Part shown: one piece after another, positions 40,445 to 48,667 of the stretch
Layout of the letters: each line of letters begins with the position of its first letter
Position numbering within the stretch: the first letter of the stretch is position 1
Position numbers and translations under genes: made by a program
DNA from: Caldisericota bacterium
GTDB taxonomy: Bacteria > Caldisericota > JANLFM01
Reading direction: 5' to 3'
Assembly (NCBI GenBank): GCA_024655965.1
Contig: JANLFL010000002.1
Span: 1-64,000 of the forward strand
DNA: 64,000 bases
Notes under the pieces: model-generated
The model's input: only the letters and a program-made list of their open reading frames with translations
Told to the model about the DNA's origin: nothing
The model's database searches: none

Positions 40445-40571
40445 ATGGGAAAAGGAGACATATTCTCCACAAAAAAGAAGGTCCCTTTTAATGGGGTTCC
40501 TTCCTGATCGGGGAAAAGGGGGCGTTGAGACTTTATAATATTCGCAAATCCCTTAAAGGCGGGAAGTAATT

Positions 40572-41222
40572 TTGAGAAGAAAAAAAGGAGGGCCTGATTT
40601 GGAAAGCAAGGGGTATTTTGACGAGGTAGCCCAAAATTGGGACAGGATGAGGAAATCTTTCTTCTCGGAATCAGTCAGGGAAAAGGCCTTTTCCCTCGCC
40701 AAGGTGGAAAAGGGAAAATTGGCAGCGGACATCGGAGCGGGAACCGGTTTCATCACTGAAGGATTGATCAAAAGAGGGTTAAAAGTGATCGCCGTTGACC
40801 AGTCCCCCGAGATGCTTCGGGAAATGAGGAAAAAATTCCCCAATTCAGAGGCACTTGACCTCCGCTTAGGGCAAGCGGAGCGCCTTCCCCTGGAAAATGA
40901 AACGGTGGATTATGTCTTTGCAAACATGTTCCTCCACCATGTGGAAGACCCTCCTTCGGCAATAAAAGAGATGGCCAGGATCCTCAAACCAGGTGGAATA
41001 CTTGTCATAACCGATCTGGACAGGCACGACTTCAATTTTTTGAGGATCGAACAATTCGACCGCTGGATGGGGTTCGAACGGGAGGAAGTGCTCAAATGGT
41101 TAAAGGAAGCGGGGCTGAAGGAGGCAAACATTACCTGCACGGGGGAGGATTGCTGTTCCAAATCCACCCAGGGGGAGGAAAAAGCGCCAATCAGCATTTT
41201 CGCAGCTTCCGGGAGGAAATAA
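40572..41222 (+). CDS. Class I SAM-dependent methyltransferase
   Basis: A 216-residue methyltransferase. Motif I is ADIGAGTGFITEGL, then VIAVDQSPEML (motif II acidic), VDYVFANMFLHHVEDP and ILKPGGILVITDLD. A CC pair occurs in GEDCCSKS near the C-terminus. The N-terminal YFDEVAQNWDRMRKSFF is common in UbiE-like enzymes found with ArsR regulators. The substrate is unknown; it could be a small molecule or a metal(loid). The start is TTG with GGGAAG upstream. Confidence 0.82.
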   Translation: MRRKKGGPDLESKGYFDEVAQNWDRMRKSFFSESVREKAFSLAKVEKGKLAADIGAGTGFITEGLIKRGLKVIAVDQSPEMLREMRKKFPNSEALDLRLGQAERLPLENETVDYVFANMFLHHVEDPPSAIKEMARILKPGGILVITDLDRHDFNFLRIEQFDRWMGFEREEVLKWLKEAGLKEANITCTGEDCCSKSTQGEEKAPISIFAASGRK

Positions 41223-41298
41223 GAGGTTTCCCCCGCTTTGCATATCCAAGCCCATCATTTATGATTAATTCAACTTTAAAGCAGGAAGGGGAAAGCGA

Positions 41299-42303
41299 AT
41301 GAAAAAGGATTTTATCGACATTCAGGATTTCTCCCCGGAGGAACTCTTCCATTTTATTTCCCTGATTGAAACCGTGAAGGAAGCGACCAAGGCAAGGGAA
41401 CTGCCCAACCTTCTCCATAAAGCCTCCCTGGCGATGATCTTCGAGGAACCATCGACCCGGACCAGGGTCTCCTTCGAAGTTGCCATGTCCAACCTTGGGG
41501 GACACGCCCTTTACCTCCGCCCAGGGGAAATTCACCTGGGGGCAAGGGAGACGATCGCTGATACCGCCCGCGTATTGAGCAGGATGGTTGATGGCATCGA
41601 GGCCCGGCTCCTGCACCACCGGGACATCCTGGAACTTGCGGAATACTCCTCGGTACCGGTGATCAACGGCTTAACGGACCTCCAGCATCCTACCCAGGTC
41701 CTTTCCGACGTCTTCACCATGTACGAGCATTCGGGGAAGGTCAGGGGACTCAACCTGACCTTCGTGGGGGACTCAACAAACGTGGCCAACTCCCTGATGA
41801 CCATCGCCACAAAAATGGGAATAAACTACACCCAGGCGACCCCCAAAAAATACCAGCCACTCCCGGAGCTTTTAAAAACGGCGGAAGAGAACGCAAGAAA
41901 ATCCGGGTCCCTCCTCCAGATCACCGAGGATGTGGAAGATGCGGTGAAGGAGGCGGACTTCATTTACACGGACCTGTGGTGGTGGGTTGGCCAGGAGCAC
42001 GAGGCGGAAGAGCGGCTCAAGGCCTTCATGCCCAGATTCCAGGTAAACTCAAGGCTTCTTTCTTTGGCACCAGACCACGCGCTGGTGATGCACTGTCTCC
42101 CTGCTTCCCGGGGAATGGAAATCACGGACGAAGTGATGGACGGGGAAAGGTCGATCGTCTTCGACCAGGCGGAGAACCGCCTCCACACTGAGGAAGCGAT
42201 CCTCATCGCCTTGATCTACCCCCGCTTGAAGCAGCCTCTTACCACCGAAAACGAGATCGTCCGACAGAGGATCGAAAACATCCTTTCCAAGTTCACCTAT
42301 TAA
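41299..42303 (+). CDS. Ornithine/putrescine-type carbamoyltransferase, atypical substrate loop
   Basis: A 334-residue transcarbamylase. Carbamoyl-phosphate motifs are intact: PSTRTRVSFE, LQHPTQ and MHCLPASRG, with FDQAENRLH. The amino-acid-binding loop that reads WVSMGQE in ornithine carbamoyltransferases here reads WWWVGQE, losing the SMG signature; overall the sequence recalls Enterococcus putrescine carbamoyltransferase (MKKDFI N-terminus, GGHALYLRPGEIHLG). It heads a cluster with an amino-acid permease and arginine deiminase. It either handles citrulline breakdown to ornithine with a variant loop, or another ureido compound. Carbamate kinase is absent. Confidence 0.8.
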   Translation: MKKDFIDIQDFSPEELFHFISLIETVKEATKARELPNLLHKASLAMIFEEPSTRTRVSFEVAMSNLGGHALYLRPGEIHLGARETIADTARVLSRMVDGIEARLLHHRDILELAEYSSVPVINGLTDLQHPTQVLSDVFTMYEHSGKVRGLNLTFVGDSTNVANSLMTIATKMGINYTQATPKKYQPLPELLKTAEENARKSGSLLQITEDVEDAVKEADFIYTDLWWWVGQEHEAEERLKAFMPRFQVNSRLLSLAPDHALVMHCLPASRGMEITDEVMDGERSIVFDQAENRLHTEEAILIALIYPRLKQPLTTENEIVRQRIENILSKFTY

Positions 42304-42315
42304 AAGGAGGGAAAA

Positions 42316-43707
42316 ATGGAGGGAAAATTCAAAAGGGTCCTGAACTACTGGGACCTTTTTTTCTTCACGGTCTGCGCGATCCTGGTCATGGACACGGTGG
42401 CCGCGTCCGCTGGAATTGGAAACCAATCGTACTTCTGGTGGATTCTCACGCTTTTCCTCTTTTTCATTCCTTACGGTTTGATCACCGCAGAGCTTGGCTC
42501 AGCCTGGCCCTCGCAGGGAGGGATATACATCTGGGTCAAGGAGGCTTTCGGCGAAGGATGGGCGACGATGACCTCCTGGCTTTACTGGATTAACGTGGCA
42601 TTCTGGATGCCCTCAGTTTACATGCTTTTTTCGGGAACCCTAGCAACCCTCTTTTTCCCAGACTTGAGTACCTGGGGGCAGGTAGCGATTGCCCTTGGGA
42701 TGACCTGGGTGACAGTAATCCTAGGGATAATCGCCCTGGAAAAATCAAAATGGGTCCCGAACCTGGGAGCGATTTTGAAAACCCTGATCATGCTTTTCCT
42801 GGGAGTCCTGGGAATCGCCTGGATCGCAAGGGGAGGGTATGCCAACCCGGGAAGCCTGGGGGACTTCCTCCCCACCTGGAGCAACACCCTGGCCTTCCTT
42901 CCGGTCGTGGTTTACAACTACATGGGCTTCGAGCTGATGAGCTCCGCGGGGGAGGAAATAAAAAATCCCCAGAAGAACGTTCCCAAGGCAATCATTTTCT
43001 CGGGGATTGCCATTTTCATCCTTTACGTCCTGGGGACCTTCGGGATTCTCTCCGTCCTTCCCCTGGAGAGAATTTCCATCGTTACGGGGATCATCGACTC
43101 CATAAAAGAGGTGATGTCAACATTCGGAACCGCAGGAGAGGTGGTCTCCATCGCTTTTGGAATAGCCATCCTCTATTCCTTCCTGGCGAACATGGTCACC
43201 TGGTCGATCGGGGCAAACCGAGTGGTGGCCTCAACGGCTGAAGAGGGTAGGCTTCCCCGCTTCCTGGGACACCTTCATGGAAGGTTCAAGACCCCGGATT
43301 TCGCCTACATCACGATGGGAGTGCTCGGTTCGCTTCTTCTTTTAGGAAACGGGTTCCTTGCAGAGAACCCGGAGAGCATATTCTGGCAGATCTTCGCCAT
43401 CTCCAGCTTGATATTCCTCCTGCCATACCTGCTGATGTTCCCGGCTTTTTTAAAACTGAGGGCGTTAAAACCTGAGGTGAAAAGGCCTTACATGGTTCCG
43501 GGTCCAAAGTGGTTGATCTGGACGATGGCCCTTCTGGGGGAATTTTTCATCGCCCTTTCCTGCGTCTTCTTCTTCATGCCCCCCGAGGGGACGGAAAATG
43601 TGCTCATCTACGAGCTCCAACTGGGAGGGCTCACCTTTCTGGTACTTGTCATGGGGCTCATTCTTTTCCTGGTTAACAGGAAGAAAACCAGCCCAGGGGC
43701 AGAATGA
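42316..43707 (+). CDS. APC-family amino acid permease/antiporter
   Basis: A 463-residue protein with about 12 helices. The conserved early APC regions are seen (ITAELGSAWPSQGGIYIWVKEAFG in TM2-3, and YNYMGFELMSSAGEEIKNPQKNVPKAI in TM6). The latter EE-xxxP loop is typical of the glutamate:GABA and related antiporters. AGGAGG precedes the ATG. Set between a carbamoyltransferase and arginine deiminase, it probably exchanges arginine (or agmatine) for ornithine (or putrescine). Confidence 0.85.
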   Translation: MEGKFKRVLNYWDLFFFTVCAILVMDTVAASAGIGNQSYFWWILTLFLFFIPYGLITAELGSAWPSQGGIYIWVKEAFGEGWATMTSWLYWINVAFWMPSVYMLFSGTLATLFFPDLSTWGQVAIALGMTWVTVILGIIALEKSKWVPNLGAILKTLIMLFLGVLGIAWIARGGYANPGSLGDFLPTWSNTLAFLPVVVYNYMGFELMSSAGEEIKNPQKNVPKAIIFSGIAIFILYVLGTFGILSVLPLERISIVTGIIDSIKEVMSTFGTAGEVVSIAFGIAILYSFLANMVTWSIGANRVVASTAEEGRLPRFLGHLHGRFKTPDFAYITMGVLGSLLLLGNGFLAENPESIFWQIFAISSLIFLLPYLLMFPAFLKLRALKPEVKRPYMVPGPKWLIWTMALLGEFFIALSCVFFFMPPEGTENVLIYELQLGGLTFLVLVMGLILFLVNRKKTSPGAE

Positions 43708-44912
43708 AGGGAAGGCTGACAATATATCCAAAACAAGCCGCGGAGTGGGAAAGGGCAAGGGTGGTCCTCCTTTCCCAGCCGGACATCGAGACCCTCTTCG
43801 CGCTCCTGGAGACCAACTCGGCGAATTTCCTTTACCCTTTCGACCTGGAACAGGCAAAAAGAGAGCACCGGGAATTCAGGGAAGCGCTTGAAAGCCTTGG
43901 GATTAAGGTAATCGACCTCCGGGAAGCCCTGGCCAGATACTCTAAGAAAAAAGAGGGCAACCTGGAGAGCCTGAGGATTTTTGCGGGAAAGAGCCTGAGG
44001 TACGAGTTCAGCGAGGAAATTTCCCCTGAGGATAGAGACCTTCTTTTAAAAAATAAAGAAAAAATAATTCAGACCTTTGACCCACAAGTCCTTGCCCAAT
44101 TGATCATTTTGCGACCCAAATGCCGGATCCGCTACAACCCAAACGCCCTTGACCCCACGAGCAGGTTTATCTCCCAGTTTGAGGTTGAGCCAGCCAATAA
44201 CCTGTACTTCATGAGGGACGGGTTGATCACCACTTCAAAGGGGTGCGTGATCGGGAACCTGACCCTGGAGGTGCGGAAGGTGGAAAACGAGATCGTGGAA
44301 TTCGCCCTGACCCAGATGGGAATTAATCCCATCTATCGCGTCCGCCCTCCGGGGAACCTGGAAGGGGGGGACTTCCTCCCCGCCGGGGATTTCGTCCTCC
44401 AGGGGCAGGGCCTTTTGACCAACGAGGAGGGGGTTAACCAGCTTCTGGAGCACAAGGTTTACGGCTTCCTAGAGGTGGCGGTGGTAAAGGACCCTCGCTC
44501 CCAGATGGACGAGATGCACCTGGACACCTATTTCAACTTCCTATCGAGAGACAAGGCGATCCTCTGCGAGGACAGGCTGAAGAGGGATGACCAACCGGAA
44601 GTGGAGCTCTGGGTCCCTGAAGGTACCCGGGAGGATTTCCAATACCGGAAAAAGAAAACCCTTCCCTTCCCCCGCTTCCTGGAGGAAAAGGGTTTCAAAA
44701 TCATCCCCTTTTCCAAGGAGGAACAGGAGAGGTTCGCCCCCAATTTCCTGTTAGTCGGGGAAAACCGCCTAATCGGGGTCAAAGGGGCAGGGAAGAGTTT
44801 CTGGAGGAGGCTGGAAAAAGAAGGGGTGGAGGCAACGCTGATCGACTTTGAAGCCCTCACCGGAGGCTACGGCGGCCCCCACTGCATGAGCCAGGTGATT
44901 TTGAGGGGCTAA
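43704..44912 (+). CDS. arcA: Arginine deiminase
   Basis: A 402-residue guanidine-modifying enzyme converting arginine to citrulline and ammonia. Active-site features: NNLYFMRD (Asp), GNLEGGDFL (Glu/Asp), MDEMHLDTYF (catalytic His) and the nucleophilic Cys in GGPHCMSQ near the C-terminus. It begins inside the permease stop (ATGA overlap). With the carbamoyltransferase and permease it forms an arginine deiminase-type pathway that can yield ATP if carbamate kinase exists elsewhere. Confidence 0.93.
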   Translation: MKGRLTIYPKQAAEWERARVVLLSQPDIETLFALLETNSANFLYPFDLEQAKREHREFREALESLGIKVIDLREALARYSKKKEGNLESLRIFAGKSLRYEFSEEISPEDRDLLLKNKEKIIQTFDPQVLAQLIILRPKCRIRYNPNALDPTSRFISQFEVEPANNLYFMRDGLITTSKGCVIGNLTLEVRKVENEIVEFALTQMGINPIYRVRPPGNLEGGDFLPAGDFVLQGQGLLTNEEGVNQLLEHKVYGFLEVAVVKDPRSQMDEMHLDTYFNFLSRDKAILCEDRLKRDDQPEVELWVPEGTREDFQYRKKKTLPFPRFLEEKGFKIIPFSKEEQERFAPNFLLVGENRLIGVKGAGKSFWRRLEKEGVEATLIDFEALTGGYGGPHCMSQVILRG

Positions 44913-44919
44913 CCACCTT

Positions 44920-46050
44920 TCAGGGGAAAAGGACGCGCTCCAGGAAAGCTTCCAGGACGCGCCCCGCCCTTTCAATGGAGGAGATCTCCACGAATTCGTC
45001 AGGTTGATGGGCCTGGAGGATGTTGCCCGGGCCGAAAATGGCGAATGGAGGTGCAGCCTCGGGGAACATGGTGGGGAGATCGGTGCAGAAGGAAGCGATT
45101 TTGGGCTGGTACCTTTCCCCGAGGACTTCTTCATAAACTCCAATGAAACTGGAAAGCCAGGGGTTTTCCCGCGGGGAGGAAAGGGGCCTCTTGTAGGAGA
45201 TCGTCTCCCAGAAGAAGGTTGCCCCGGGAAGCGCACTCCTTCCAAGGTCCTCCATCATCTTTTGAACCAAATCCCTGTGCTCCTCATGAACCAGACGGAA
45301 GTCAAGCTCGGAATAGCAGGATTCGGGGACGATGTTCGGTTGCCTTCCCCCCTGAATTTTTCCCATATTTAAAGTGGTCCTTCCCCAGAAATCCCGGGGG
45401 GGAAGAAGGGAAACCTCCCTTTCCAGTTCGAGCAGGAATTTTGCCTGAGCGAGCACCGAGTTGATCCCTTTTTCCGGGGTGGAGCCATGGGCTTCCCTAC
45501 CCCGAAAGTGAGCCCTCACCCAGAATTCCCCCTTTTCCCCAATTAAAGGAAGGGAATCGGTAGGCTCAAGCTCAAGGACGAAAAGGGCGTCATCGAGGAC
45601 TCCCGCTTCCCGAAAGGACTGGGCACCGCGATACTGATCCTCCTCGTCCGAAGTGAGGGCGATCTTCAAGCTATGTTGGGGCTTTCCCTTGCGGGAGAAT
45701 TTTAAGAACAAGTCGAGGACAAGGGCGACCCCGGATTTCATATCGCAGGCTCCCAGGCCGAAGATTTTCCCCTCCTTCTGGAAAGGCTTGAAGGGATCGA
45801 AGGACCACGAACCCAGGGGGGAGACCGTGTCCAGATGGCCGGTGAGGACGATCGAGCCGGGAAATCTTCCTTCCAGGAAAGAATAAAAAGAGGGCCTGCG
45901 GGGATGGAAGGAAATCAGGTCCCAAGATAAGCCTTCCCGGGAAAAGAGGTTTCCCAGGTACTGGCAGATTTCGCCCTCGCTTCCGGGAGGATTGGAGGTG
46001 TCGAGGGAAATTAAATCGAACAAAAGGGAAAGGGCCCTTTCCAAACTCAC
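44920..46050 (-). CDS. M20-family metallopeptidase (ArgE/DapE-like deacylase)
   Basis: A protein of about 376 residues. Zinc ligands: TGHLDTVSP, GLGACDMKSG and TSDEEDQYRGA; the lid-domain insert contains GREAHGSTPEKG. The family removes acyl groups from amino acids or cleaves dipeptides in the cytoplasm. GTG at the upstream stop (GTGA overlap) is used; a TTG two codons later has a better SD spacing. A longer frame upstream would overlap the previous gene heavily and is not favoured. It converges on arcA, so a link with arginine metabolism is possible but unproven. Confidence 0.87.
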   Translation of the reverse strand: MSLERALSLLFDLISLDTSNPPGSEGEICQYLGNLFSREGLSWDLISFHPRRPSFYSFLEGRFPGSIVLTGHLDTVSPLGSWSFDPFKPFQKEGKIFGLGACDMKSGVALVLDLFLKFSRKGKPQHSLKIALTSDEEDQYRGAQSFREAGVLDDALFVLELEPTDSLPLIGEKGEFWVRAHFRGREAHGSTPEKGINSVLAQAKFLLELEREVSLLPPRDFWGRTTLNMGKIQGGRQPNIVPESCYSELDFRLVHEEHRDLVQKMMEDLGRSALPGATFFWETISYKRPLSSPRENPWLSSFIGVYEEVLGERYQPKIASFCTDLPTMFPEAAPPFAIFGPGNILQAHQPDEFVEISSIERAGRVLEAFLERVLFP

Positions 46051-46481
46051 CCCTCCCTCATCGATATTACCTTCTCCACGGCGAAGCGGACCAGCTTCAC
46101 GCAGCATTCGCGGTGGACCTTCTCCTTGTAAAGCTTGAGGCCCTCGGAAGTGTTAAAATCAACCCCGCTGAGCTCAAAGCACTTCAGGGAACCGAATCGG
46201 GAAAGGAAGGAATCTATGAATTCCTGGGTCTTTTTGTAACAGGTCTCCTTGTTCCCTCTTGGATCATCCCTCCCGAATATCAACCCCAAACCCATAATCG
46301 CGCCCGTGACAGCCCCGCAAATGTTTTTCGTCCGGGAAAATCCCCCTCCGAAACCGGTGGCTATCCGGGGAATCATTTCGGAATCAACCCCTAAAAATTG
46401 GGAAAGAGAGAAAATCGTGGACTCCGCGCAGTTCATTCCTCCGTCGAAGAGTGACTGGGCAAAATCTCCCGGTTCTGACAT
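46047..46481 (-). CDS. C_GCAxxG_C_C family (putative redox) protein
   Basis: A 144-residue protein with the family's spaced cysteines: GGMNCAEST, KNICGAVTGAIMGLG (the CGAxxG core), TCYKKT and HRECCVKLVRF. The conserved Cys set suggests a metal- or haem-binding redox role, but the function is not established. AAAGGAG precedes the ATG. It is translationally coupled to the M20 peptidase. Confidence 0.85.
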   Translation of the reverse strand: MSEPGDFAQSLFDGGMNCAESTIFSLSQFLGVDSEMIPRIATGFGGGFSRTKNICGAVTGAIMGLGLIFGRDDPRGNKETCYKKTQEFIDSFLSRFGSLKCFELSGVDFNTSEGLKLYKEKVHRECCVKLVRFAVEKVISMREG

Positions 46482-46551
46482 GGAAAGCTCCTTTCTGAGT
46501 TTCTAACCTGGTAATTTTAACGGAAATTCCCAGATTTTTTTAGCCTCCCCC

Positions 46552-46581
46552 TTGACAAACATTAGTTCGATTTTCTAAAAT
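46552..46581 (+). promoter_or_regulatory. Consensus sigma-70 promoter of DNA ligase
   Basis: A perfect TTGACA, an 18-bp spacer and TAAAAT. The predicted transcript starts near 46588 and runs straight into two hairpins. Confidence 0.8.
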
Positions 46582-46595
46582 GCAATTGAAGTTGC

Positions 46596-46668
46596 ACCGA
46601 AGGAAAGGGCCTCTCCCAACCCTCCTTCGGTCTACCGCACGAGAGCCAGGGGGTTTCCTTGGCTCTCG
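46596..46668 (+). promoter_or_regulatory. Two-hairpin 5' leader masking the ligase start
   Basis: Hairpin 1 pairs ACCGAAGGA (46596-46604) with TCCTTCGGT (46623-46631). Hairpin 2 pairs CGAGAGCCA (46640-46648) with TGGCTCTCG (46660-46668), with the only SD-like sequence GGGGG in its loop and the TTG start codon at its right base. Both stems are perfect 9-mers. The arrangement suggests translational control, for example a thermosensor, protein site or ligand-binding leader. No known riboswitch class is recognised. Confidence 0.55.
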
Positions 46669-48320
46669 ACTCATTTATATTTAAAATTTTTCCCGTGAGG
46701 GAATTTTCAAGAACGCTGGAGAGCCTGGAAAAAACGAAAGCCACATCGGAAAAGGTGGCGATCGTGGCGGATTACCTGGCCTCGGGAAGTGAGGAGGACC
46801 TGGAGCTGAAAGCCCGGTTTCTCTCGGGGCAACCCCTCCCCAGGGGAAGCGGGGAACCCCTGGGTTTTGGGTGGAGCCTGATCCTCGAAGCCCTTTTGGA
46901 GGCTGGAGCCCTTGCTCCCGGATGGGAAAACTCATACCGCAGTTATGGGGACCTGGGGGAAGCCATTTTCCACCTCCTCGAGGAAAAAGGCTGGAAGCCA
47001 GAGGGAACCCCGGTGACCCTGGGGGAACTGGAGGAATTCTTCCGGGAACAATCACTCATCAAGGGGGGCGATTCCCGAAAAAGGAAGAAACTCCTCTTTT
47101 TGAACCTCTTGAGGAGGCTCACACCCCTCGAGGCAAAATTCCTTTTGAGGCTGATTTCCAGGGACATGCGGGTCGGTCTGAAGGAAAACCTGGTGGAAGC
47201 AGCCATCTCTAAAGCTTTTGGCTTAAGCTTGAAGAAGGTCCGGGAAGCCAACCTCTTGATAAGCGACATCGGAAAGGTAGCATTGCTATTAAGCAAGGGA
47301 AAGCTGGAAAAGCTAACCCTCATTCCGGGAAATCCCTTCAAGTTCATGCTGGCGGAAACCGCTCCCTCAAGCCAAGAGCTTTTTTCAAAGGAAAACCGGG
47401 AATATTTGGCGGAGGACAAATACGATGGGATCAGGGCCCAATTGCACGCAAGTTTCAAAAAAGTGTGGCTCTTCTCCCGAAACCTGGAGGAGATCAGCGG
47501 GAATTTCCCGGAAATTGTCCAAGCCATGGAGGGCTTTCCCGGGGAAATCATCCTTGATGGGGAGATCGTGGCATTCAAGGGGAGGGCCCTTCCCTTCCTC
47601 CACCTTCAACAGAGGCTCCACCGAATTGACCCGGAAAGGATCAAAAAACAAATCCCCGTTAGTTTTTTCGTCTTCGATCTCCTGCTTTTAAACGGGGATT
47701 CCCTCCTCTCCCTGCCCTTGAAAGAGAGAAGGGAGCTCCTCTCCTCCCTCCCCTTGCCCGAGCCCTTGAGATTGGCACATCAGGAAAAAATCAGGAGCCC
47801 GGAGGAAATGGAGAAAGCCTTCTCCAGGTCAAGGGAGAGGGGAAACGAGGGCCTGGTTTTGAAGGACCCGGACTCCCCATACAGCCCGGGGAAAAGGGGG
47901 AAACAGTGGCTGAAATTCAAAAAGGAACTTTCCACCTTGGACTGCGTGGTCGTGAGGGCGGAGTGGGGTCACGGGAAAAGGGCGGGTCTTCTCTCCGATT
48001 TGACCTTCGCGGTCAGGGACAGGAAGGGAAATCTTCTGACGATCGGAAAAGCCTTCTCCGGGTTGACCGACTCGGAGATCAAGGAACTGACAGAATGGTT
48101 CAGGGAGCACGCCCTGGAGGACGAGGGTTGGGGTTTCAAGGTTGAGCCAAAACTGGTGATCGAGGTTGCCTTCAACGGAATTCAAAGAAGCTCCCGCCAC
48201 GAGAGCGGTTATGCCCTCAGGTTTCCCAGGATCAAGGGAATTCGCAAGGACAAAACCGTAGAGGAAATAAGCACCATTGACGAAGTGGAGATGATTTTCA
48301 AGGAAGGAGGATTTCCATGA
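46659..48320 (+). CDS. lig: ATP-dependent DNA ligase (archaeal-type)
   Basis: A 553-residue three-domain ligase: DNA-binding domain (about 1-215), adenylation domain with the lysine nucleophile K254 in EDKYDGIRAQ, motif III FFVFDLLLLNG, motif IV NEGLVLKD, motif V KQWLKFKKE, and an OB domain to the end (RFPRIKGIRKDK). It seals nicks using ATP. Most bacteria use a NAD-dependent LigA for replication; this full-length archaeal-type enzyme is typical of some thermophilic bacteria. TTG is used because GGGGG lies 6 nt upstream; an in-frame GTG at 46695 has no SD sequence. Confidence 0.92.
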   Translation: MALDSFIFKIFPVREFSRTLESLEKTKATSEKVAIVADYLASGSEEDLELKARFLSGQPLPRGSGEPLGFGWSLILEALLEAGALAPGWENSYRSYGDLGEAIFHLLEEKGWKPEGTPVTLGELEEFFREQSLIKGGDSRKRKKLLFLNLLRRLTPLEAKFLLRLISRDMRVGLKENLVEAAISKAFGLSLKKVREANLLISDIGKVALLLSKGKLEKLTLIPGNPFKFMLAETAPSSQELFSKENREYLAEDKYDGIRAQLHASFKKVWLFSRNLEEISGNFPEIVQAMEGFPGEIILDGEIVAFKGRALPFLHLQQRLHRIDPERIKKQIPVSFFVFDLLLLNGDSLLSLPLKERRELLSSLPLPEPLRLAHQEKIRSPEEMEKAFSRSRERGNEGLVLKDPDSPYSPGKRGKQWLKFKKELSTLDCVVVRAEWGHGKRAGLLSDLTFAVRDRKGNLLTIGKAFSGLTDSEIKELTEWFREHALEDEGWGFKVEPKLVIEVAFNGIQRSSRHESGYALRFPRIKGIRKDKTVEEISTIDEVEMIFKEGGFP

Positions 48321-48667
48321 AACTCGAGGAGTTTAAAAGCTTCAGGGGAAGGATGAACGAAAAAATCCTGAAAGAGGGCACCCTGGAGGTGAAGCGATTC
48401 TTCAACCTGGATTCCGAGGTCTACAAGGATGGTGCTTTGCCCGCGAAGGTAAAGGAACTTTTGGGCCTCGTTGCCTCGCTTGTCCTCCGTTGCAATGACT
48501 GCGTTTTGTACCACTTAATCCAGTGCCATAAGGAAAAAGTCTCAGACGAAGAGATGTGGGAAGCCTGGAGCGTTGCTCTGATCGTGGGGGGTTCGATCGT
48601 AATTCCTCATTTAAGAGTGGCGGTGGACATGTGGGAAAAGATCAAGGAGGAGGAAATTCCTGCTTAA
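48317..48667 (+). CDS. Carboxymuconolactone decarboxylase/AhpD-like protein
   Basis: A 116-residue helical protein of the AhpD-like/CMD family. The redox-type signature is LRCNDCVLYHLIQC, with a CxxC pair and the following His; the family acts in alkylhydroperoxidase or related thiol reactions. It overlaps the ligase gene by 4 bp (ATGA), and its end overlaps the convergent molybdenum hydroxylase gene by 26 bp. The link with the ligase may reflect oxidative damage repair, but only position supports this. Confidence 0.85.
   Translation: MKLEEFKSFRGRMNEKILKEGTLEVKRFFNLDSEVYKDGALPAKVKELLGLVASLVLRCNDCVLYHLIQCHKEKVSDEEMWEAWSVALIVGGSIVIPHLRVAVDMWEKIKEEEIPA

Noticed and set aside
41255-41280. A possible ArgR-type operator (TGATTAATTCA) before the carbamoyltransferase
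   Set aside because: The symmetry is shorter than the known ARG box and one central pair fails; insufficient to call.
46695-46697. An in-frame GTG as the ligase start
   Set aside because: No SD sequence; the upstream TTG has a G-rich SD at good spacing, although it lies in a hairpin. It stays possible.
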